From positions 310,001 to 374,000 of the forward strand of contig NZ_CP009149.1 of NCBI RefSeq assembly GCF_000739065.1: a stretch of 64,000 bases of DNA, read 5' to 3'. Below are positions 8,618 through 19,855 of this stretch, piece by piece. The DNA comes from Methanocaldococcus bathoardescens (GTDB taxonomy: Archaea > AGJL01 > Methanococci > Methanococcales > Methanocaldococcaceae). A program made the translations under genes and the position numbers. Each line of letters opens with the position of its first letter. Position 1 is the stretch's first letter. The notes beneath the pieces were generated by a model. That model was not told the DNA's origin. It ran no database searches and saw nothing but the letters and a program-made list of their open reading frames with translations.

Positions 8618-9415
8618 TCATTCATTCTCAATTTCATTTATTAAGTTTAAAGAATCAATGTCTCCATATTTATTTGCAATATCTTTAATTTTTTCAAGAA
8701 CTTTTGGTTTTTTATTGGTTAATTTTTTCAATTCCTTGCAGTATTTTATTATATCCCTATATCCAATCTCTAAGAATTTACTTTTAAATCTTGATAGCTC
8801 ATAAGCTAAAAGCCCTCTCAAAACATCATCATTTGAGAATAAAAATACTGGGTGAATCCAGATTATTATTCTATCCTCATCTTTTTCTACAAAGTTTTCT
8901 ATTTTATTCACATCCATAAATACATCGATATAGACGGAAATTTCTTTATCTATTTCAATCTCTTCTAATAACTCCTCAAGAATCTCATTCATCTTTGTAT
9001 CAAACTCTATAATTTTTTCATCTAATTCATCATCTTCTAATTCCATCCACTTTAATACTCTCTCTTTAAACTCTATGGTTGTATTGTTTGACGGATAGAT
9101 TATTGAGTATTCATTTGCCTCAAACTTATACTCTTTACTTGCTCTTGAGGATAGGTTTATTATCATCAAACCATCATCCAAGTTTTTTAAATTGATGCTT
9201 TTTAGTTTATATTTTCTCATTTCTACATCAAAATCTTCTAAATTCTCAAAATCATCTAAGTTTCTAATATATGCCTTTTCCCCATTTTTTCCTTTTAGAT
9301 AAAACCCTTTAAATTCAATATCTGCTAAATCTCCTCTAATTACATCCTTTGAAAATTCATCTAAGTTTCTGTAAATATCTAACAAAATTTTTTGAGCCAA
9401 TTCTTTTGCTTTCAT
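8618..9415 (-). CDS. Hypothetical acidic protein, possibly with a zincin-like helix
   Basis: A 265-residue protein that I do not recognise. It is very acidic in the middle (residues 120-155: repeated EDDELDEK and ILEELLEEIEIDKE). A later segment, FSNDDVLRGLLAYELSRFK, has the shape of the active-site helix of small zinc metallopeptidases, but lacks the HExxH histidines, so catalysis is doubtful. The ATG at 9415 has GGTGG upstream. It ends 13 bp before the FAD oxidoreductase start on the same strand, so the two are probably co-transcribed. Confidence 0.7.
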   Translation of the reverse strand: MKAKELAQKILLDIYRNLDEFSKDVIRGDLADIEFKGFYLKGKNGEKAYIRNLDDFENLEDFDVEMRKYKLKSINLKNLDDGLMIINLSSRASKEYKFEANEYSIIYPSNNTTIEFKERVLKWMELEDDELDEKIIEFDTKMNEILEELLEEIEIDKEISVYIDVFMDVNKIENFVEKDEDRIIIWIHPVFLFSNDDVLRGLLAYELSRFKSKFLEIGYRDIIKYCKELKKLTNKKPKVLEKIKDIANKYGDIDSLNLINEIENE

Positions 9416-9516
9416 TATTTCCACCTATTAAATTTAAATTAATGATAATTTACTCAATAATTCAAGCTTTTAAATAATAATGCAAAGATTTAAATAGTTT
9501 AGTTTTTAATATTTAG

Positions 9517-9996
9517 TTATCCTCCCTCTCTCAAATACCATCCCTTATCCTTTATATTTTTAATCATCTTTCCATCAAAGAATCCAATTCCTAAAAATTC
9601 TCTATTTTTATTAAAAACAGCTATTCTTCCAGAACCTTTGACCTCAATAATTGATTCTTTAAAGATATCTCTTCCATACAAAAATAAAACTTCACCTTTT
9701 TCATTTATAACTGCGTAGTTATCTATTATATTGGAAGATATTAATGTAAAACCTTCTAAGGATAATCTAAATTTTCTCTTAATCTCACCAAACACATTGC
9801 CCACTGAAAATATCTCATGAAACATATTTAAATTCTTTATTGTTTGTTTATTTGTGTAACAAACAGTTAGCCATTTCCCTTCCAAAACTGCCAAATTCTC
9901 ATAATCAAAATTTTTAACAAAATCTTCATTGGTGTATTTGCTCAATTCCTCTTTTATTAAATTAATTTCCCTCTTTTTTAATTCTCTCACTTTCAT
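9517..9996 (-). CDS. PUA-domain RNA-binding protein
   Basis: A 159-residue protein with a pre-PUA N-terminal domain and a C-terminal PUA domain. The segment [20 protein letters not shown] followed by GIGFF is a PUA core. PUA domains bind structured RNA in tRNA/rRNA modification enzymes and in ribosome assembly factors such as Nip7. There is no catalytic domain, so it is probably an RNA-binding factor. The start ATG follows GTGGGATT. It stands apart from its neighbours, with about 100 bp of AT-rich DNA before the next gene. Confidence 0.8.
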   Translation of the reverse strand: MKVRELKKREINLIKEELSKYTNEDFVKNFDYENLAVLEGKWLTVCYTNKQTIKNLNMFHEIFSVGNVFGEIKRKFRLSLEGFTLISSNIIDNYAVINEKGEVLFLYGRDIFKESIIEVKGSGRIAVFNKNREFLGIGFFDGKMIKNIKDKGWYLREGG

Positions 9997-10135
9997 AATC
10001 CCACAGTGGTGATATAGGTATTTAAGCTTTTTATTGGTTATTGAAAATAGATAGATTTGATTATTTCAATATTTTTTATTTTAATAAAAAGATTTTTTGT
10101 AAAATTGTTATGAATAATTTTCATAGAAAATAGTT

Positions 10136-10253
10136 ATTTTTAAACCGAAACGCTCTAATTCCATAGGGGGCTACACCCCCTATTGGGATACTCCCCTATT
10201 TTTGTTTTATTTATTAAAATTATGTTTTTACACCGTAACGGTCTGATTTTAAC
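10136..10253 (-). repeat. Degenerate trailer end of the CRISPR array with a GC-rich hairpin
   Basis: A decayed repeat at 10224-10253 differs from the consensus at five positions. A still more decayed copy lies at 10136-10165, keeping only ACCGAAACG and scattered matches. Between them is a perfect hairpin, ATAGGGGG with loop CTACA and CCCCCTAT (10163-10183). The same stem occurs at 62682-62700, so a mobile hairpin seems to have landed in the dying end of the array. Confidence 0.65.
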
Positions 10254-11364
10254 ATAATATATACTCTTAGCTTAAAAGTATATGATAAAGTTTCCATACC
10301 GAAACGGTCTGATTTTAACATTCTAACTCATATCTTGGACTCTCAAAGTAGTAGTTTCCATACCGAAACGGTCTGATTTTAACAAAATTGTAATATTGCC
10401 TTCCTTTGATGCCCTAAAATTTCCATACCGAAACGGTCTGATTTTAACTCATGAATTAGTTAAAGCATATCAAAGACATAAAGATTTCATGATTTCCATA
10501 CCGAAACGGTCTGATTTTAACTATAAGTTTGTTCAATAATACTATACCAACGCTCTAACTGCTCCCTAATTTCCATACCGAAACGGTCTGATTTTAACGA
10601 GTATAGAAATAAAATCTGGGGTTATTGTTACAAAAAAATTAAGAATTTCCATACCGAAACGGTCTGATTTTAACCAAATTCTATTTCAAATTCATAAGTG
10701 TCTCCAGACAAATCAAATTTCCATACCGAAACGGTCTGATTTTAACAAAACATTCATTATATAACAAAAGCATTAATTTCTGAATTTCCATACCGAAACG
10801 GTCTGATTTTAACTTTCATTGTAGTATCAAATAAATCATTATTACCTGCATTTCCATACCGAAACGGTCTGATTTTAACATTATATATATCATTATTATA
10901 TGAACAAATGAATGTATTTCCATACCGAAACGGTCTGATTTTAACTATGTGGAGAAAGACTTGTTGGAGAGGATATTTATGAAATAGATTTCCATACCGA
11001 AACGGTCTGATTTTAACAATTCAACATTTCTTGTTTTAATGTATCATCAATAGTATCAAATTTCCATACCGAAACGGTCTGATTTTAACTTCTGTGCATA
11101 TCAATGAGAATACTTGGGTTAGTCTCCATGTCATTTCCATACCGAAACGGTCTGATTTTAACCTAAATCACCAAAGTTATATAGTGCTTTTATATCAATA
11201 TTTCCATACCGAAACGGTCTGATTTTAACTGCACCGTCAAGTTTTTCTTCAATATAAACTTTATCATCATTTCCATACCGAAACGGTCTGATTTTAACAA
11301 AATATGCACCTAAAAAGCAAAAAGTGAAAAAGTTATTTCCATACCGAAACGGTCTGATTTTAAC
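10224..11364 (-). CRISPR. CRISPR array: 16 near-identical 30-bp repeats plus one degenerate repeat
   Basis: Repeats of 30 bp end on the plus strand in CCGAAACGGTCTGATTTTAA plus C, and begin ATTTCCATA. They start at 10224 (degenerate), 10290, 10354, 10419, 10492, 10569, 10645, 10717, 10784, 10850, 10916, 10988, 11060, 11133, 11200, 11269 and 11335, giving 16 spacers of 34-47 bp. The repeats at 10290 and 10354 begin with G. Read on the minus strand the unit begins GTTAAAATCAGACC and ends GGAAAT, close to the repeat I recall from M. jannaschii. Decay at the left end and the AT-rich leader on the right both indicate leftward transcription. There are no cas genes in the window, so processing proteins must act in trans. 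Confidence 0.97.
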
Positions 11365-11748
11365 AGGGCATTATTTTGCTCATTTTGTATGTTATCTCTT
11401 CTAATATTTAAGCTTTTTCATACCATAATTTTCGAAGGGTTAATAACCCATTTTATTTATAAACCCTCGAAGTTTTTAATTTAAGTGTATTTTTCAATTT
11501 TCTATCTTAAAAAGTTTTAAAATTTTAAAAATGCAAATATTTATTGGGGAAATTTTGATTTAAAAATAATTATTTAAAATCTTTTAAAAATCTCTATAAT
11601 TTAATAAATCTAAATACTTAAAATAATTAAAATAAGCTACCCTTAGAAATTTGATAAAAACTCTTAAAATTAAAAAATAAGTTTTTAAAAAGCTTTAAAT
11701 TAAAAATAAAAAACTTTCCACGAGATAAATGTAATTTGAATATTAAAA
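11365..11748 (-). promoter_or_regulatory. CRISPR leader
   Basis: This 384-bp gene-free stretch is strongly AT-rich. Read on the minus strand, a box-A-like AGCTTAAATATTAG lies about 40 bp before the first repeat, which would start transcription just ahead of it. CTTCGAGGGTT (plus 11464 side) and AACCCTTCGAA (11430 side) form an interrupted inverted repeat around ATGGGTTATT. The rest, 11480-11748, holds poly-A/T tracts and no ORF; it also covers the 3' flank of purT. Confidence 0.7.
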
Positions 11749-12918
11749 TTATTCAATTTTTACAGCATGAGCACATCTCTCAGCTAATTCTCTTGCTTTC
11801 TCTACTGAATCGGCATAAGCTAAAGCAACACCCATTCTTCTACCAACTTTTGCATTTGGCTTACCAAACAATCTCAATTTAGTATTTGGCACTTTTAAAG
11901 CCTCCTCTATATGGTATTTTGGAGCATATTTATTTATCTCTGCCTTTATTACATGGCTTGCCCCTGGATGAATAAGTTTTGTTGATACTGGCAACCCTAA
12001 AATAGCTCTAACATGAATCTCGAACTCACTCATCTCTTGGGTTATCATTGTAACCATTCCTGTATCGTGAGGTCTTGGTGAAACCTCGCTAAATATAACC
12101 TCATCCCCTTTAACAAACAACTCAACCCCAAAGATTCCATATCCACCTAAGGCATCTGTAACCTTCTTAGCTATTTCTTGAGCTTGTTCTTTTAATTCAT
12201 CGGACATATTGTGTGGCTGCCAGCTTTCGTGATAATCTCCATCTATTTGTATATGCCCTATTGGCTCACAGAACTTAGTTCCCTCAGCAGTTCTCGCAGT
12301 TAATAAAGTTATCTCATAATCAAAGTTTATAAACTCTTCAACAATAACCCTATTTCCTATTCCTCTTGCACCTTCCTTAGCTATCTTCCAAGCTTTCTCA
12401 ATATCTTCCTCACTTCTAACCACACTCTGCCCCTTTCCAGATGAAGACATGATTGGCTTAACTACACAAGGCAAACCAAGTTTTTCTACAGCATCTCTCA
12501 ACTCTTCTAAAGAATCTGCAAAAGCATATTTAGCAGTTCTTAATTTTAATTTTTCAGCAGCTAATCTTCTTATTAACTCCCTATTCATGGTTATTTTTGT
12601 AGCTTCAGCTGTTGGGACAACGTTATATCCTTCTTTTTCAGCATCTATTAATGCATCTGTATTTATTGCTTCAATTTCAGGAACAATATAATCTGGTTCT
12701 TCTCTCTCAATAATTGCCATCAATGCATCATAATCTTTCATATCAATAACATAGCTTTTGTGAGCTACTTGCATAGCTGGGGCATTTTGGTATCTATCAA
12801 CAGCTATACACTCAATCCCCAATCTTTGAGCTTCAATAACAACCTCTTTTCCTAACTCACCACTCCCTAACAATAAAAATTTCACACTTCCCTTTAAGAG
12901 AGGTGTCCCAATTGCCAT
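11749..12918 (-). CDS. purT: PurT, formate-dependent GAR transformylase
   Basis: ATP-grasp enzyme making formylglycinamide ribonucleotide from formate, ATP and GAR: the third step of purine synthesis in organisms lacking the folate-dependent PurN. It has 389 residues, the family length. Visible are [19 protein letters not shown] at the N-terminal preATP-grasp fold, [11 protein letters not shown], the ATP-lid region [16 protein letters not shown], and metal-binding [15 protein letters not shown]. The start ATG at 12918 has GGTGGAATTT upstream; an ATG four codons earlier lacks this. Confidence 0.96.
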   Translation of the reverse strand: MAIGTPLLKGSVKFLLLGSGELGKEVVIEAQRLGIECIAVDRYQNAPAMQVAHKSYVIDMKDYDALMAIIEREEPDYIVPEIEAINTDALIDAEKEGYNVVPTAEATKITMNRELIRRLAAEKLKLRTAKYAFADSLEELRDAVEKLGLPCVVKPIMSSSGKGQSVVRSEEDIEKAWKIAKEGARGIGNRVIVEEFINFDYEITLLTARTAEGTKFCEPIGHIQIDGDYHESWQPHNMSDELKEQAQEIAKKVTDALGGYGIFGVELFVKGDEVIFSEVSPRPHDTGMVTMITQEMSEFEIHVRAILGLPVSTKLIHPGASHVIKAEINKYAPKYHIEEALKVPNTKLRLFGKPNAKVGRRMGVALAYADSVEKARELAERCAHAVKIE

Positions 12919-13038
12919 AAATTCCACCAAAAAATTTTTAGCATTAAAATTTTATTTTATATCTTTAGCTTTTAAAGGAATCATTAATATAGTTTTTGTT
13001 AATATCTCATTTGAGGATAAATATTTTTAGGGATTGAC

Positions 13039-14319
13039 ATGGAAGAAAACACTGCTTTGGTAGTTTATTATACAAAACTACACAAAAACAGTTTCAATGC
13101 ATTGATTGGGGCTTTAGAAGTGGATGAATATTTTGATAACTTCCCAATATATTTTGCTAATAAAAAAGACATTTTTAACTTAGAGGGTATTTTAAAAAAG
13201 CATAATAAGGTTGTTATTGCCATATCTTTCTTTACAACTGAACTCTGGAAAACTTATGAATTAATTAATGAACTGAAATCTAAATATCAAAAGTATAGGA
13301 ATAAAATTATTTATTTAGCTGGAGGACCTCATCCAACAGGAGACCCAAAGGGAACATTAAAGTTAGGATTTGATGTTGTTTGTATAGGAGAGGGAGAAGA
13401 GACATTTCCAGAATTTATTAAAGCAGTTAATGAAAATGAAAGTTATGAAAAAGTTAAAGGAATAGCATATTTAGATGATAACAAATTTGTATATACTGGT
13501 AGAAGAAAACCTGTTGATTTAAATAAATATCCGCCATTTCCTGTAAAGCATAATAAATTTGGACATATAGAGATAACAAGAGGTTGCCCTTATGGTTGCT
13601 ATTTCTGTCAAACACCGAGAATATTTGGAAAGAATGTAAGGCATAGAAGTATTGAAAATATCTGTAAATACGTTGAAATAATGGCTGAAAGAAATTTGAA
13701 AGACATTAGGTTTATAACACCAAATGCCTTTGGCTATGGTTCTAAAGATGGAAAAACATTAAATATTGATAAGGTTGAAAAGTTGTTGGAAAATATTAGA
13801 GAAATTTTAGGTAATAATGGGAGAATATTTTTTGGAACATTCCCTTCAGAAGTTAGGCCAGAGCATGTTAATGATGAAACTGTTGATTTAATTTTAAAAT
13901 ATGCTGATAACAAAAGTTTAGTTGTTAGAGCTCAATCTGGTAGCCAAAGAATATTGGATTTATGCCATAGAGGACATACAGTTGAAGATATATATAACGC
14001 AGTAACTACTGCAATAAAAAAAGGTATTAGTGTTAGTTTAGATTTTATTTTTGGACTTCAAGGAGAAACTGAAGAAGATGTGGAAAAAACAATAAAGGTT
14101 ATGAAAGATTTAATAAAAATGGGTGCTAAAATACATGCTCACACTTTCATGCCATTGCCACAAACACCTTTTGCAAAGGCAAATCCTGGGATAGTTAATA
14201 AAAAAATAATAAGAGCTATGAGACATGAGATTCCTAAAGGAATATTTTATGGAACATGGCACAATCAGCAAATATTGGCCGAAAAAATATCAAAATATTT
14301 GCAGACTGGAGAGCTATAA
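13039..14319 (+). CDS. B12-binding/radical SAM protein of the MJ1487 type
   Basis: A 426-residue protein with an N-terminal cobalamin-binding-like Rossmann domain ([20 protein letters not shown] near residue 96, [12 protein letters not shown]) and a radical SAM barrel. The iron-sulfur motif is [19 protein letters not shown] (CxxxCxxC), and [18 protein letters not shown] lies late in the barrel. The reaction is not known. The downstream FAD oxidoreductase begins 21 bp after its stop, so the pair may act on the same substrate. Start ATG at 13039 after AGGGATT. Confidence 0.88.
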   Translation: MEENTALVVYYTKLHKNSFNALIGALEVDEYFDNFPIYFANKKDIFNLEGILKKHNKVVIAISFFTTELWKTYELINELKSKYQKYRNKIIYLAGGPHPTGDPKGTLKLGFDVVCIGEGEETFPEFIKAVNENESYEKVKGIAYLDDNKFVYTGRRKPVDLNKYPPFPVKHNKFGHIEITRGCPYGCYFCQTPRIFGKNVRHRSIENICKYVEIMAERNLKDIRFITPNAFGYGSKDGKTLNIDKVEKLLENIREILGNNGRIFFGTFPSEVRPEHVNDETVDLILKYADNKSLVVRAQSGSQRILDLCHRGHTVEDIYNAVTTAIKKGISVSLDFIFGLQGETEEDVEKTIKVMKDLIKMGAKIHAHTFMPLPQTPFAKANPGIVNKKIIRAMRHEIPKGIFYGTWHNQQILAEKISKYLQTGEL

Positions 14320-14339
14320 AAATCAAAATGGTAGATATT

Positions 14340-15536
14340 ATGAGAATTGGTATTGTTGGAGCTGGATTGGGAGGTTTATTAGCTGGAGCTTTGTTATCTA
14401 AGAATCATGAGGTTGTTGTATTTGAAAAACTTCCATTTTTGGGAGGGAGATTTACAAACTTAGAGTATGAAGGATTTCAATTAACAACAGGAGCTTTACA
14501 TATGATACCACATGGAAATGATGGTTATTTAGCTCAGGCATTAAGAAAGGCAGGAGCTAAAGTAAAGATTGTAAATTCAGAACCAGATGGGACATTTTTA
14601 GTTAATGGAAAAGAGTATTTATATAAAGAGCTATTTTCACTCTTAGGATTTAAAGAGAAAGCAAAAGCACTTACTATGGCAGCTAAATTAAAGTTGGGGA
14701 AGATTAATGAAAATATCTCATTTGGAGAGTTTTTGGAGGACGTTGATTTAGCTTTAAAGGTTGGAAATGCATTTACTGGATGGGCTTTGAGCTTAACAGC
14801 TTACGAAACACCAATGAGTGAAATCATAGAGATAGCTAAAAACTACCACAAATTTGGAGGGCCAGGAATTCCTATAGGTGGATGTAAGGCAGTTATTGAT
14901 GAGCTTTCAAGAATTATTAAAGAGAACAATGGAAAAATCATTAAGGAATATGAGGTTAAAAGCATTGAGATTGATGAAAAAGCTTATATTGATGATTATG
15001 AATTTGATGTAGTCATAAGCAACATATCCCCAATTGAAACACAAAAGATTTGCAACATCAAATTTTTAAAATCAAAGCCAAAGCCATCTAAGGGGATAAA
15101 AATAAGCATAGCTACAAAAGAAGGGCTTATAAAGCATAGTGGTGTTTTATTTACACCAGAATGTGAGAGAATAAACGGATTAAACCAAGTAACTAATGTA
15201 GATAAATCCTTAGCCCCTGAAGGATGGCATTTAGTTATGACTCATCAAACACAACTAACTAACAACATAAAAAAAGAAATTGATTTAGGTTTAGAGGATA
15301 TTGAGAATCTCTTTAAAGGAAAAGATTACAGAATATTGCATATTCAGTCATATAGGGATGATTGGCCTGTAAATCATGCATCTAATGGAACTGACATTGG
15401 CAACATTGTGAATGATAAGCTTTATTTAGTTGGAGATGGAGCTAAGGGAAGAGGAGGAATTGAAGTTGAAGGAATAGCTATAGGGGTTTTAAAGGTTGTT
15501 GATTATATAAACAATGTTTTAAATACAACAAAATAA
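14340..15536 (+). CDS. FAD-dependent phytoene-dehydrogenase-like oxidoreductase
   Basis: A 398-residue flavoprotein: MRIGIVGAGLGGLLAGALLS binds the FAD adenosine, then FEKLPFLGGRFTNLEYEGF. Near the middle, GGPGIPIGGCKAVIDELSR is the conserved desaturase/amine oxidase loop, and LYLVGDGAKGRGGIEVEGIA ends the FAD site. The start was chosen where similarity to the dinucleotide fold begins; upstream in-frame codons run into the radical SAM gene. Co-transcription with that gene is likely. The substrate is unknown; polyprenyl lipid is one possibility, by analogy only. Confidence 0.83.
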   Translation: MRIGIVGAGLGGLLAGALLSKNHEVVVFEKLPFLGGRFTNLEYEGFQLTTGALHMIPHGNDGYLAQALRKAGAKVKIVNSEPDGTFLVNGKEYLYKELFSLLGFKEKAKALTMAAKLKLGKINENISFGEFLEDVDLALKVGNAFTGWALSLTAYETPMSEIIEIAKNYHKFGGPGIPIGGCKAVIDELSRIIKENNGKIIKEYEVKSIEIDEKAYIDDYEFDVVISNISPIETQKICNIKFLKSKPKPSKGIKISIATKEGLIKHSGVLFTPECERINGLNQVTNVDKSLAPEGWHLVMTHQTQLTNNIKKEIDLGLEDIENLFKGKDYRILHIQSYRDDWPVNHASNGTDIGNIVNDKLYLVGDGAKGRGGIEVEGIAIGVLKVVDYINNVLNTTK

Positions 15537-15605
15537 ATAAAAAATAAAATAATAATAACTATTTTTCCCTAAAACACTATTTTCTTTATATGGGTGGATG
15601 TAACT

Positions 15606-17627
15606 ATGGAATTGAGAGATGAAGACTTAATTTTAGAAGAAGTTAGGGATTATTTAACTGCATATTTGAGAAATATTCATCAGGAAGATATTATCTTAGA
15701 CAATGAAAGGGTTGTGGTTGATTTAAATCAACTTTACAACTCTGGATTAATGGAATTTGTAGAATTTTTAGTAAATAATCCGCAAAGAGGAATTGAATTT
15801 ATAAGAGAGTGTTACGACGAAGCATACTATACATTGAGGAATGAACGCCCTACAAATATAATAATTGCAGTAAAAAACCTTCCAAAAATTTTCAAAACCA
15901 CAAAAAAAGGGAAAGTTTTTACAATAGAAGATATTAGGAGTAAAACCTTAGGAAAGTTAGTTGAATTTGAAGGAATTATAGTTATGGCATCAAAGATAAA
16001 ACCAATGCTAAAAAAAGCCTATTATCTCTGCCCAAAATGTGGAAGAGAAGTTGTTAGAGAAATAGATATCTTAAATGCTGACTCTGAAAAAGCGGTTTGT
16101 GAATGTGGAGCTGAGCTAAACTTGATTGAGCATAAATCAATATATACTGACTTTCAGGAAATTAAAGTTCAACAGCCGTTAGATTTAATGGAGAATCCTG
16201 AAGAGCCGCCAAAATATATAACTGTATTCTTAGAAAACAGCCCTGGAATATATGCTGGAAGAGTTAAAATTACTGGCATTCCTATAAAAGTTAAGAAAAG
16301 TAAAAAACTTCCTATTTATGATATACATGTAAAGGCTTTACATTGTGAGATTTTGGATGGAGAAGTTAAGATTAAATTAACGAATTCAGATATTGAAAAA
16401 ATTAAAAAAATAGCTAAAAGAAAAGATGTTGTTGATTTATTGGCAGATAGATTGATTCCAGAGATTAAAGGGCATTCAGCAATAAAAAAGGCAGTTTTCT
16501 TACAACAAATAAAAGGAGTTAAAAAACCTGGAAAAAGGGCTGATATTCATATATTATTAATTACCGACCCTGGAATTGGGAAGACGGTTATTTTAAGAAA
16601 AATTGCAGAGATTCCTGGTAATTTGTATGGTTCTGTAACCACTGCCACTGGTGTTGGTTTAACTGCGGCTGTTGTTAGAGAAAAGACAGAAATTGGGGAA
16701 GACACCTGGGTTATTAAGCCAGGTTTGTTAGTTAAAGCCCATAAAGGAACTGCATGTATAGATGAGCTAACTGTCAATAAAGAACTACAGAGCTATGTTT
16801 TAGAAGCTATGGAAAGTCAGACAATCCATATTAGCAAAGGAGGGATTAATGCTAAGCTTCCAGCTGAATGTGCAATTTTAGCCGCTTGCAATCCAAGATG
16901 GGGAAGATTTAACCCAGATGTTTCTGTAGCAGAGCAGATAAATATTCCAGCCCCTTTATTGAGTAGGTTTGATTTAATATTCCCAATTAGAGATGTTTCT
17001 GATAAGGATAAGGATAAAGATATTGCTGAATATATTGTAGATTTGCATAGAGCATATTTAGATGAGAAAATAAATAAAGAGATTGGTTTAGATTACTTTG
17101 AAGTTGATGGAGTTAAGATTGACAAAGAGTTTATAATAAAATATATCTACTATGCAAGACAGAAAAAGCCAGTTATTAGTGAAAAAGCTAAAGAACTGTT
17201 CGTCAATTATTATGTAGAGATGAGAAAAAAGCATCAGATAACTGCAAGGCAGTTAGAAGCGGCCATAAGGATTGCTGAGGCACATGCAAAGGCAAAGTTA
17301 AAAGATGTTGTTGATGAGGAAGATGCTAAAGAAGCTATAAATATAATCACTGAATGCTTAAAAGAGATTGCTTATGACCCAGAAACTGGAATATTTGACG
17401 TAGATAAAATCTTAGGAGTGTCTAAGAAGGAGAGGGATAAATTAACAACTGTTTATGAGATAATTAAAGAGTTGTCTGAAAAATCAGAACTTGTTGAGCA
17501 TGAAGATATTGTTGAAGAAGCAAAAAAGAAGGGTATTAAAGAGGAAGAGTTAGAAAATATTATTAAAAAGTTAATTAAGTATGGGGATATAGATGAACCA
17601 AAACCTGGGAGGTATAGATTGTTGTAA
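15606..17627 (+). CDS. mcm: MCM replicative helicase
   Basis: A 673-residue minichromosome maintenance ATPase. The N-terminal domain carries a zinc-binding segment (CPKCGREV and CECGAEL). The AAA+ part has Walker A TDPGIGKT near residue 322, Walker B TACIDELT, sensor 1 [10 protein letters not shown] and arginine finger [10 protein letters not shown] winged helix ends the protein (residues 610-673). It unwinds DNA ahead of the replication fork; Methanocaldococcus genomes carry several paralogues. The ATG at 15606 follows GGTGGAT. pyrC begins 8 bp downstream. Confidence 0.95.
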   Translation: MELRDEDLILEEVRDYLTAYLRNIHQEDIILDNERVVVDLNQLYNSGLMEFVEFLVNNPQRGIEFIRECYDEAYYTLRNERPTNIIIAVKNLPKIFKTTKKGKVFTIEDIRSKTLGKLVEFEGIIVMASKIKPMLKKAYYLCPKCGREVVREIDILNADSEKAVCECGAELNLIEHKSIYTDFQEIKVQQPLDLMENPEEPPKYITVFLENSPGIYAGRVKITGIPIKVKKSKKLPIYDIHVKALHCEILDGEVKIKLTNSDIEKIKKIAKRKDVVDLLADRLIPEIKGHSAIKKAVFLQQIKGVKKPGKRADIHILLITDPGIGKTVILRKIAEIPGNLYGSVTTATGVGLTAAVVREKTEIGEDTWVIKPGLLVKAHKGTACIDELTVNKELQSYVLEAMESQTIHISKGGINAKLPAECAILAACNPRWGRFNPDVSVAEQINIPAPLLSRFDLIFPIRDVSDKDKDKDIAEYIVDLHRAYLDEKINKEIGLDYFEVDGVKIDKEFIIKYIYYARQKKPVISEKAKELFVNYYVEMRKKHQITARQLEAAIRIAEAHAKAKLKDVVDEEDAKEAINIITECLKEIAYDPETGIFDVDKILGVSKKERDKLTTVYEIIKELSEKSELVEHEDIVEEAKKKGIKEEELENIIKKLIKYGDIDEPKPGRYRLL

Positions 17628-17635
17628 GTGATATC

Positions 17636-18907
17636 ATGCTGCTGAAAAACTGTAGAATAGTAAAAGATGATAAGATAATTGAAGGAGATATTTTAATTGA
17701 TGAAAATGGAAAAATTAAGAAAATAGCCAAAAATATTAAAGTAGATGATGAAACAATTGACATAAAAAACTCTCTTGTTATTCCTGGAGTTATTGATGCA
17801 CATGTTCATTTTAGATGGGGAGAAAAAGAGAAGGAAGATTTTTCAACTGGAAGTTTAGCTGGAATAAATGGAGGTGTTTGCTTTGCTATAGATATGCCAA
17901 ATAACAAGCCCCCAATAACTACAAAAGAACTTTTTTATAAAAAACTTGAAGATAGTAAAAAGGATAGCAAAATAAACATATTTTTTAATTTTGGAATTAC
18001 AGAGAAAAATTATCTTGAAAATGTAAAAGAGGCAAAGGCATATAAGATATTCATGGTTAAATCTGTTGGAGATTTATATATAAATGATTACTCAAAATTA
18101 AAAGATATTTTAAACCAAAATAAACTTTTCTGCATCCACGCCGAGCATAAAGACGTTATAAATGAAAATATAGAAAAATATCCCTTAGATAGTTGGATAG
18201 ACCACTGTAAAATTAGGGATGAAAAATCAGAGGTTGAGGCGGTTAAAGAAGTTATAAAAAACTTAAAGATTATTGATAAACTTGAAAAATATAAACCACA
18301 CATTCACTTTTGCCATATTTCAACTAAAAAAGCTCTATATATAATAAAAGAAGCAAAACATGAATTAAAAAATATTAAAATTACTGTTGAAGCTACTCCT
18401 CACCACATTTATTTAAATAAAGATATGGCTGAGGAATTAAAAGGTTTTGGAAAATTCAATCCACCATTAAGAGAAAAAGAGGATAATATTGCTTTAATTA
18501 AAGGAATTATAAATAAAGATATCGATATTATTGCTTCTGACCACGCCCCACATTTATTAGAAGATAAGCTTAAAGATGTCAGAAACTGCCCTTCAGGGAT
18601 TCCTGGAATTGAAACTATAGTCCCTCTAACTCTAAATTTAGTTAATAAAAAACTTATAACTTTATTTGATGCTGTGAGGGTTTTATCAAAAAATCCTGCT
18701 AAAATATTTGATATAAACAACAAAATTGAAGAAGGAAATTTAACAAATTTAACTATTATTGATTTAAAAAAGGAAGGAAAAATTAATGCTGAATTGTTTA
18801 AATCAAAGGCAAAATTTAGTCCATTTGATGGGTGGGAAGTTAAAGGCTTTCCAATTTATACAGTAGTTAATGGAACTTTATATGAAAGTTATGGGTTTTA
18901 TTATTAA
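17636..18907 (+). CDS. pyrC: PyrC, dihydroorotase
   Basis: Zinc amidohydrolase forming dihydroorotate from carbamoyl-aspartate in pyrimidine synthesis. At 423 residues it is the type I length. Metal and substrate residues are visible in [49 protein letters not shown] and IIASDHAPH. The post-translationally carboxylated lysine is expected near KIFMVKS. The start ATG at 17636 follows GTGAT, 8 bp after mcm. Confidence 0.95.
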   Translation: MLLKNCRIVKDDKIIEGDILIDENGKIKKIAKNIKVDDETIDIKNSLVIPGVIDAHVHFRWGEKEKEDFSTGSLAGINGGVCFAIDMPNNKPPITTKELFYKKLEDSKKDSKINIFFNFGITEKNYLENVKEAKAYKIFMVKSVGDLYINDYSKLKDILNQNKLFCIHAEHKDVINENIEKYPLDSWIDHCKIRDEKSEVEAVKEVIKNLKIIDKLEKYKPHIHFCHISTKKALYIIKEAKHELKNIKITVEATPHHIYLNKDMAEELKGFGKFNPPLREKEDNIALIKGIINKDIDIIASDHAPHLLEDKLKDVRNCPSGIPGIETIVPLTLNLVNKKLITLFDAVRVLSKNPAKIFDINNKIEEGNLTNLTIIDLKKEGKINAELFKSKAKFSPFDGWEVKGFPIYTVVNGTLYESYGFYY

Positions 18908-18991
18908 CCATACTTGAATAGAAAAATGTATAAAAATTAAAAAATAAAATTTTAATGTTGAAGTTTAGAGAAGAAATTTTTGGTGAAAGGT

Positions 18992-19366
18992 ATGGTAAGT
19001 TTTGACCAAGAAAAGATGTTAAAACCAGCTATAATTGGAGGAGTTATAAACGGTATTTTGGGAGCTATTTGTTGTTTGTGTTACGTTATTGGTGGTGCTG
19101 TTGCCGCTCATCTATATGTTAATGCTGGAGGGATTTGTGATTATGAAAACTGTGGATTGGTTGGAGCAATATCAGGAGTTATAGGGGGAATAATAGCTAC
19201 AATATTAAGCTTTCTATTTATGTCTGCATACTTATCGGCAATTGGATTAAAAGCAGCTATGTTTGCAGGAGCTTCTTTTGTCATTGGGTTTATTACAGCA
19301 ATCATCTTTGGAGCAATATTGGGAGCAGTAGGAGGAGTAATATATGTTGTTATAAAAAATAGATAA
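18992..19366 (+). CDS. Small four-helix membrane protein
   Basis: A 124-residue hydrophobic protein with about four membrane helices, rich in Gly and Ala: IIGGVINGILGAICCLCYVI, then GLVGAISGVIGGIIATILSF, then a helix with FAGASFVIGFITAIIFG and a last one ending GGVIYVVIKNR. The glycine zippers suggest tight packing. It resembles small archaeal proteins of the DUF5518 kind, but I cannot assign a function. GGTGA lies before ATG 18992. It heads a run of three same-strand genes. Confidence 0.75.
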   Translation: MVSFDQEKMLKPAIIGGVINGILGAICCLCYVIGGAVAAHLYVNAGGICDYENCGLVGAISGVIGGIIATILSFLFMSAYLSAIGLKAAMFAGASFVIGFITAIIFGAILGAVGGVIYVVIKNR

Positions 19367-19374
19367 GTGATGTT

Positions 19375-19851
19375 ATGAAAAAATATTATGCACTTATCTT
19401 TGTCTCTTTTCTCATTTTCTATTTGGGAATTTTTTTAGCACCTTATTTTGCATTTTTAGGAGAACATTCAAATTTTTGGAAGTTAATTTCAATATGTGTA
19501 TATTCTATATACTCCCCTATATGCCATCAAATGCCACAAAGAAGCTTTTTTATTTTTGGGCATAAAATGGCTGTTTGTGCGAGATGTTTTGGAATTTATA
19601 CAGGCTTTTTAATTGGGATGGTTATTTATCTATTCCTTAAAAAATTAGATGATTTTAAAATCCCTAACAAATGGTATTTAATAATTTCATCAATTCCTAT
19701 GGTAGTTGATGGCACTACCCAACTAATTGGATTGAGGGAAAGTTTTAATGAGTTGAGATTTATAACTGGATTTATTGCTGGTTTTACCATAACTTTTTAT
19801 ATTTTGCCAATATTTTTTGAAATGATTTACAAAAAATTTAAAATTAAGTGA
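19375..19851 (+). CDS. DUF2085 membrane protein
   Basis: A 158-residue protein with four predicted membrane helices. Its hallmark is PICHQMPQRSFFIFGHKMAV followed by CARCFGIYTGFLIG: a conserved CH…C-x2-C arrangement in the first cytoplasmic or external loop that may bind metal. This matches DUF2085, a family of unknown function common in archaea. The start follows AAGTGATGTT, 8 bp after the preceding membrane protein gene; the SWIM gene start overlaps or abuts its end. Confidence 0.85.
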   Translation: MKKYYALIFVSFLIFYLGIFLAPYFAFLGEHSNFWKLISICVYSIYSPICHQMPQRSFFIFGHKMAVCARCFGIYTGFLIGMVIYLFLKKLDDFKIPNKWYLIISSIPMVVDGTTQLIGLRESFNELRFITGFIAGFTITFYILPIFFEMIYKKFKIK

Positions 19852-19855
19852 GAAT

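Noticed and set aside
8618-9415. Zinc metallopeptidase assignment
   Set aside because: The helix LRGLLAYELSRF is shaped like the active site but has no HExxH histidines.
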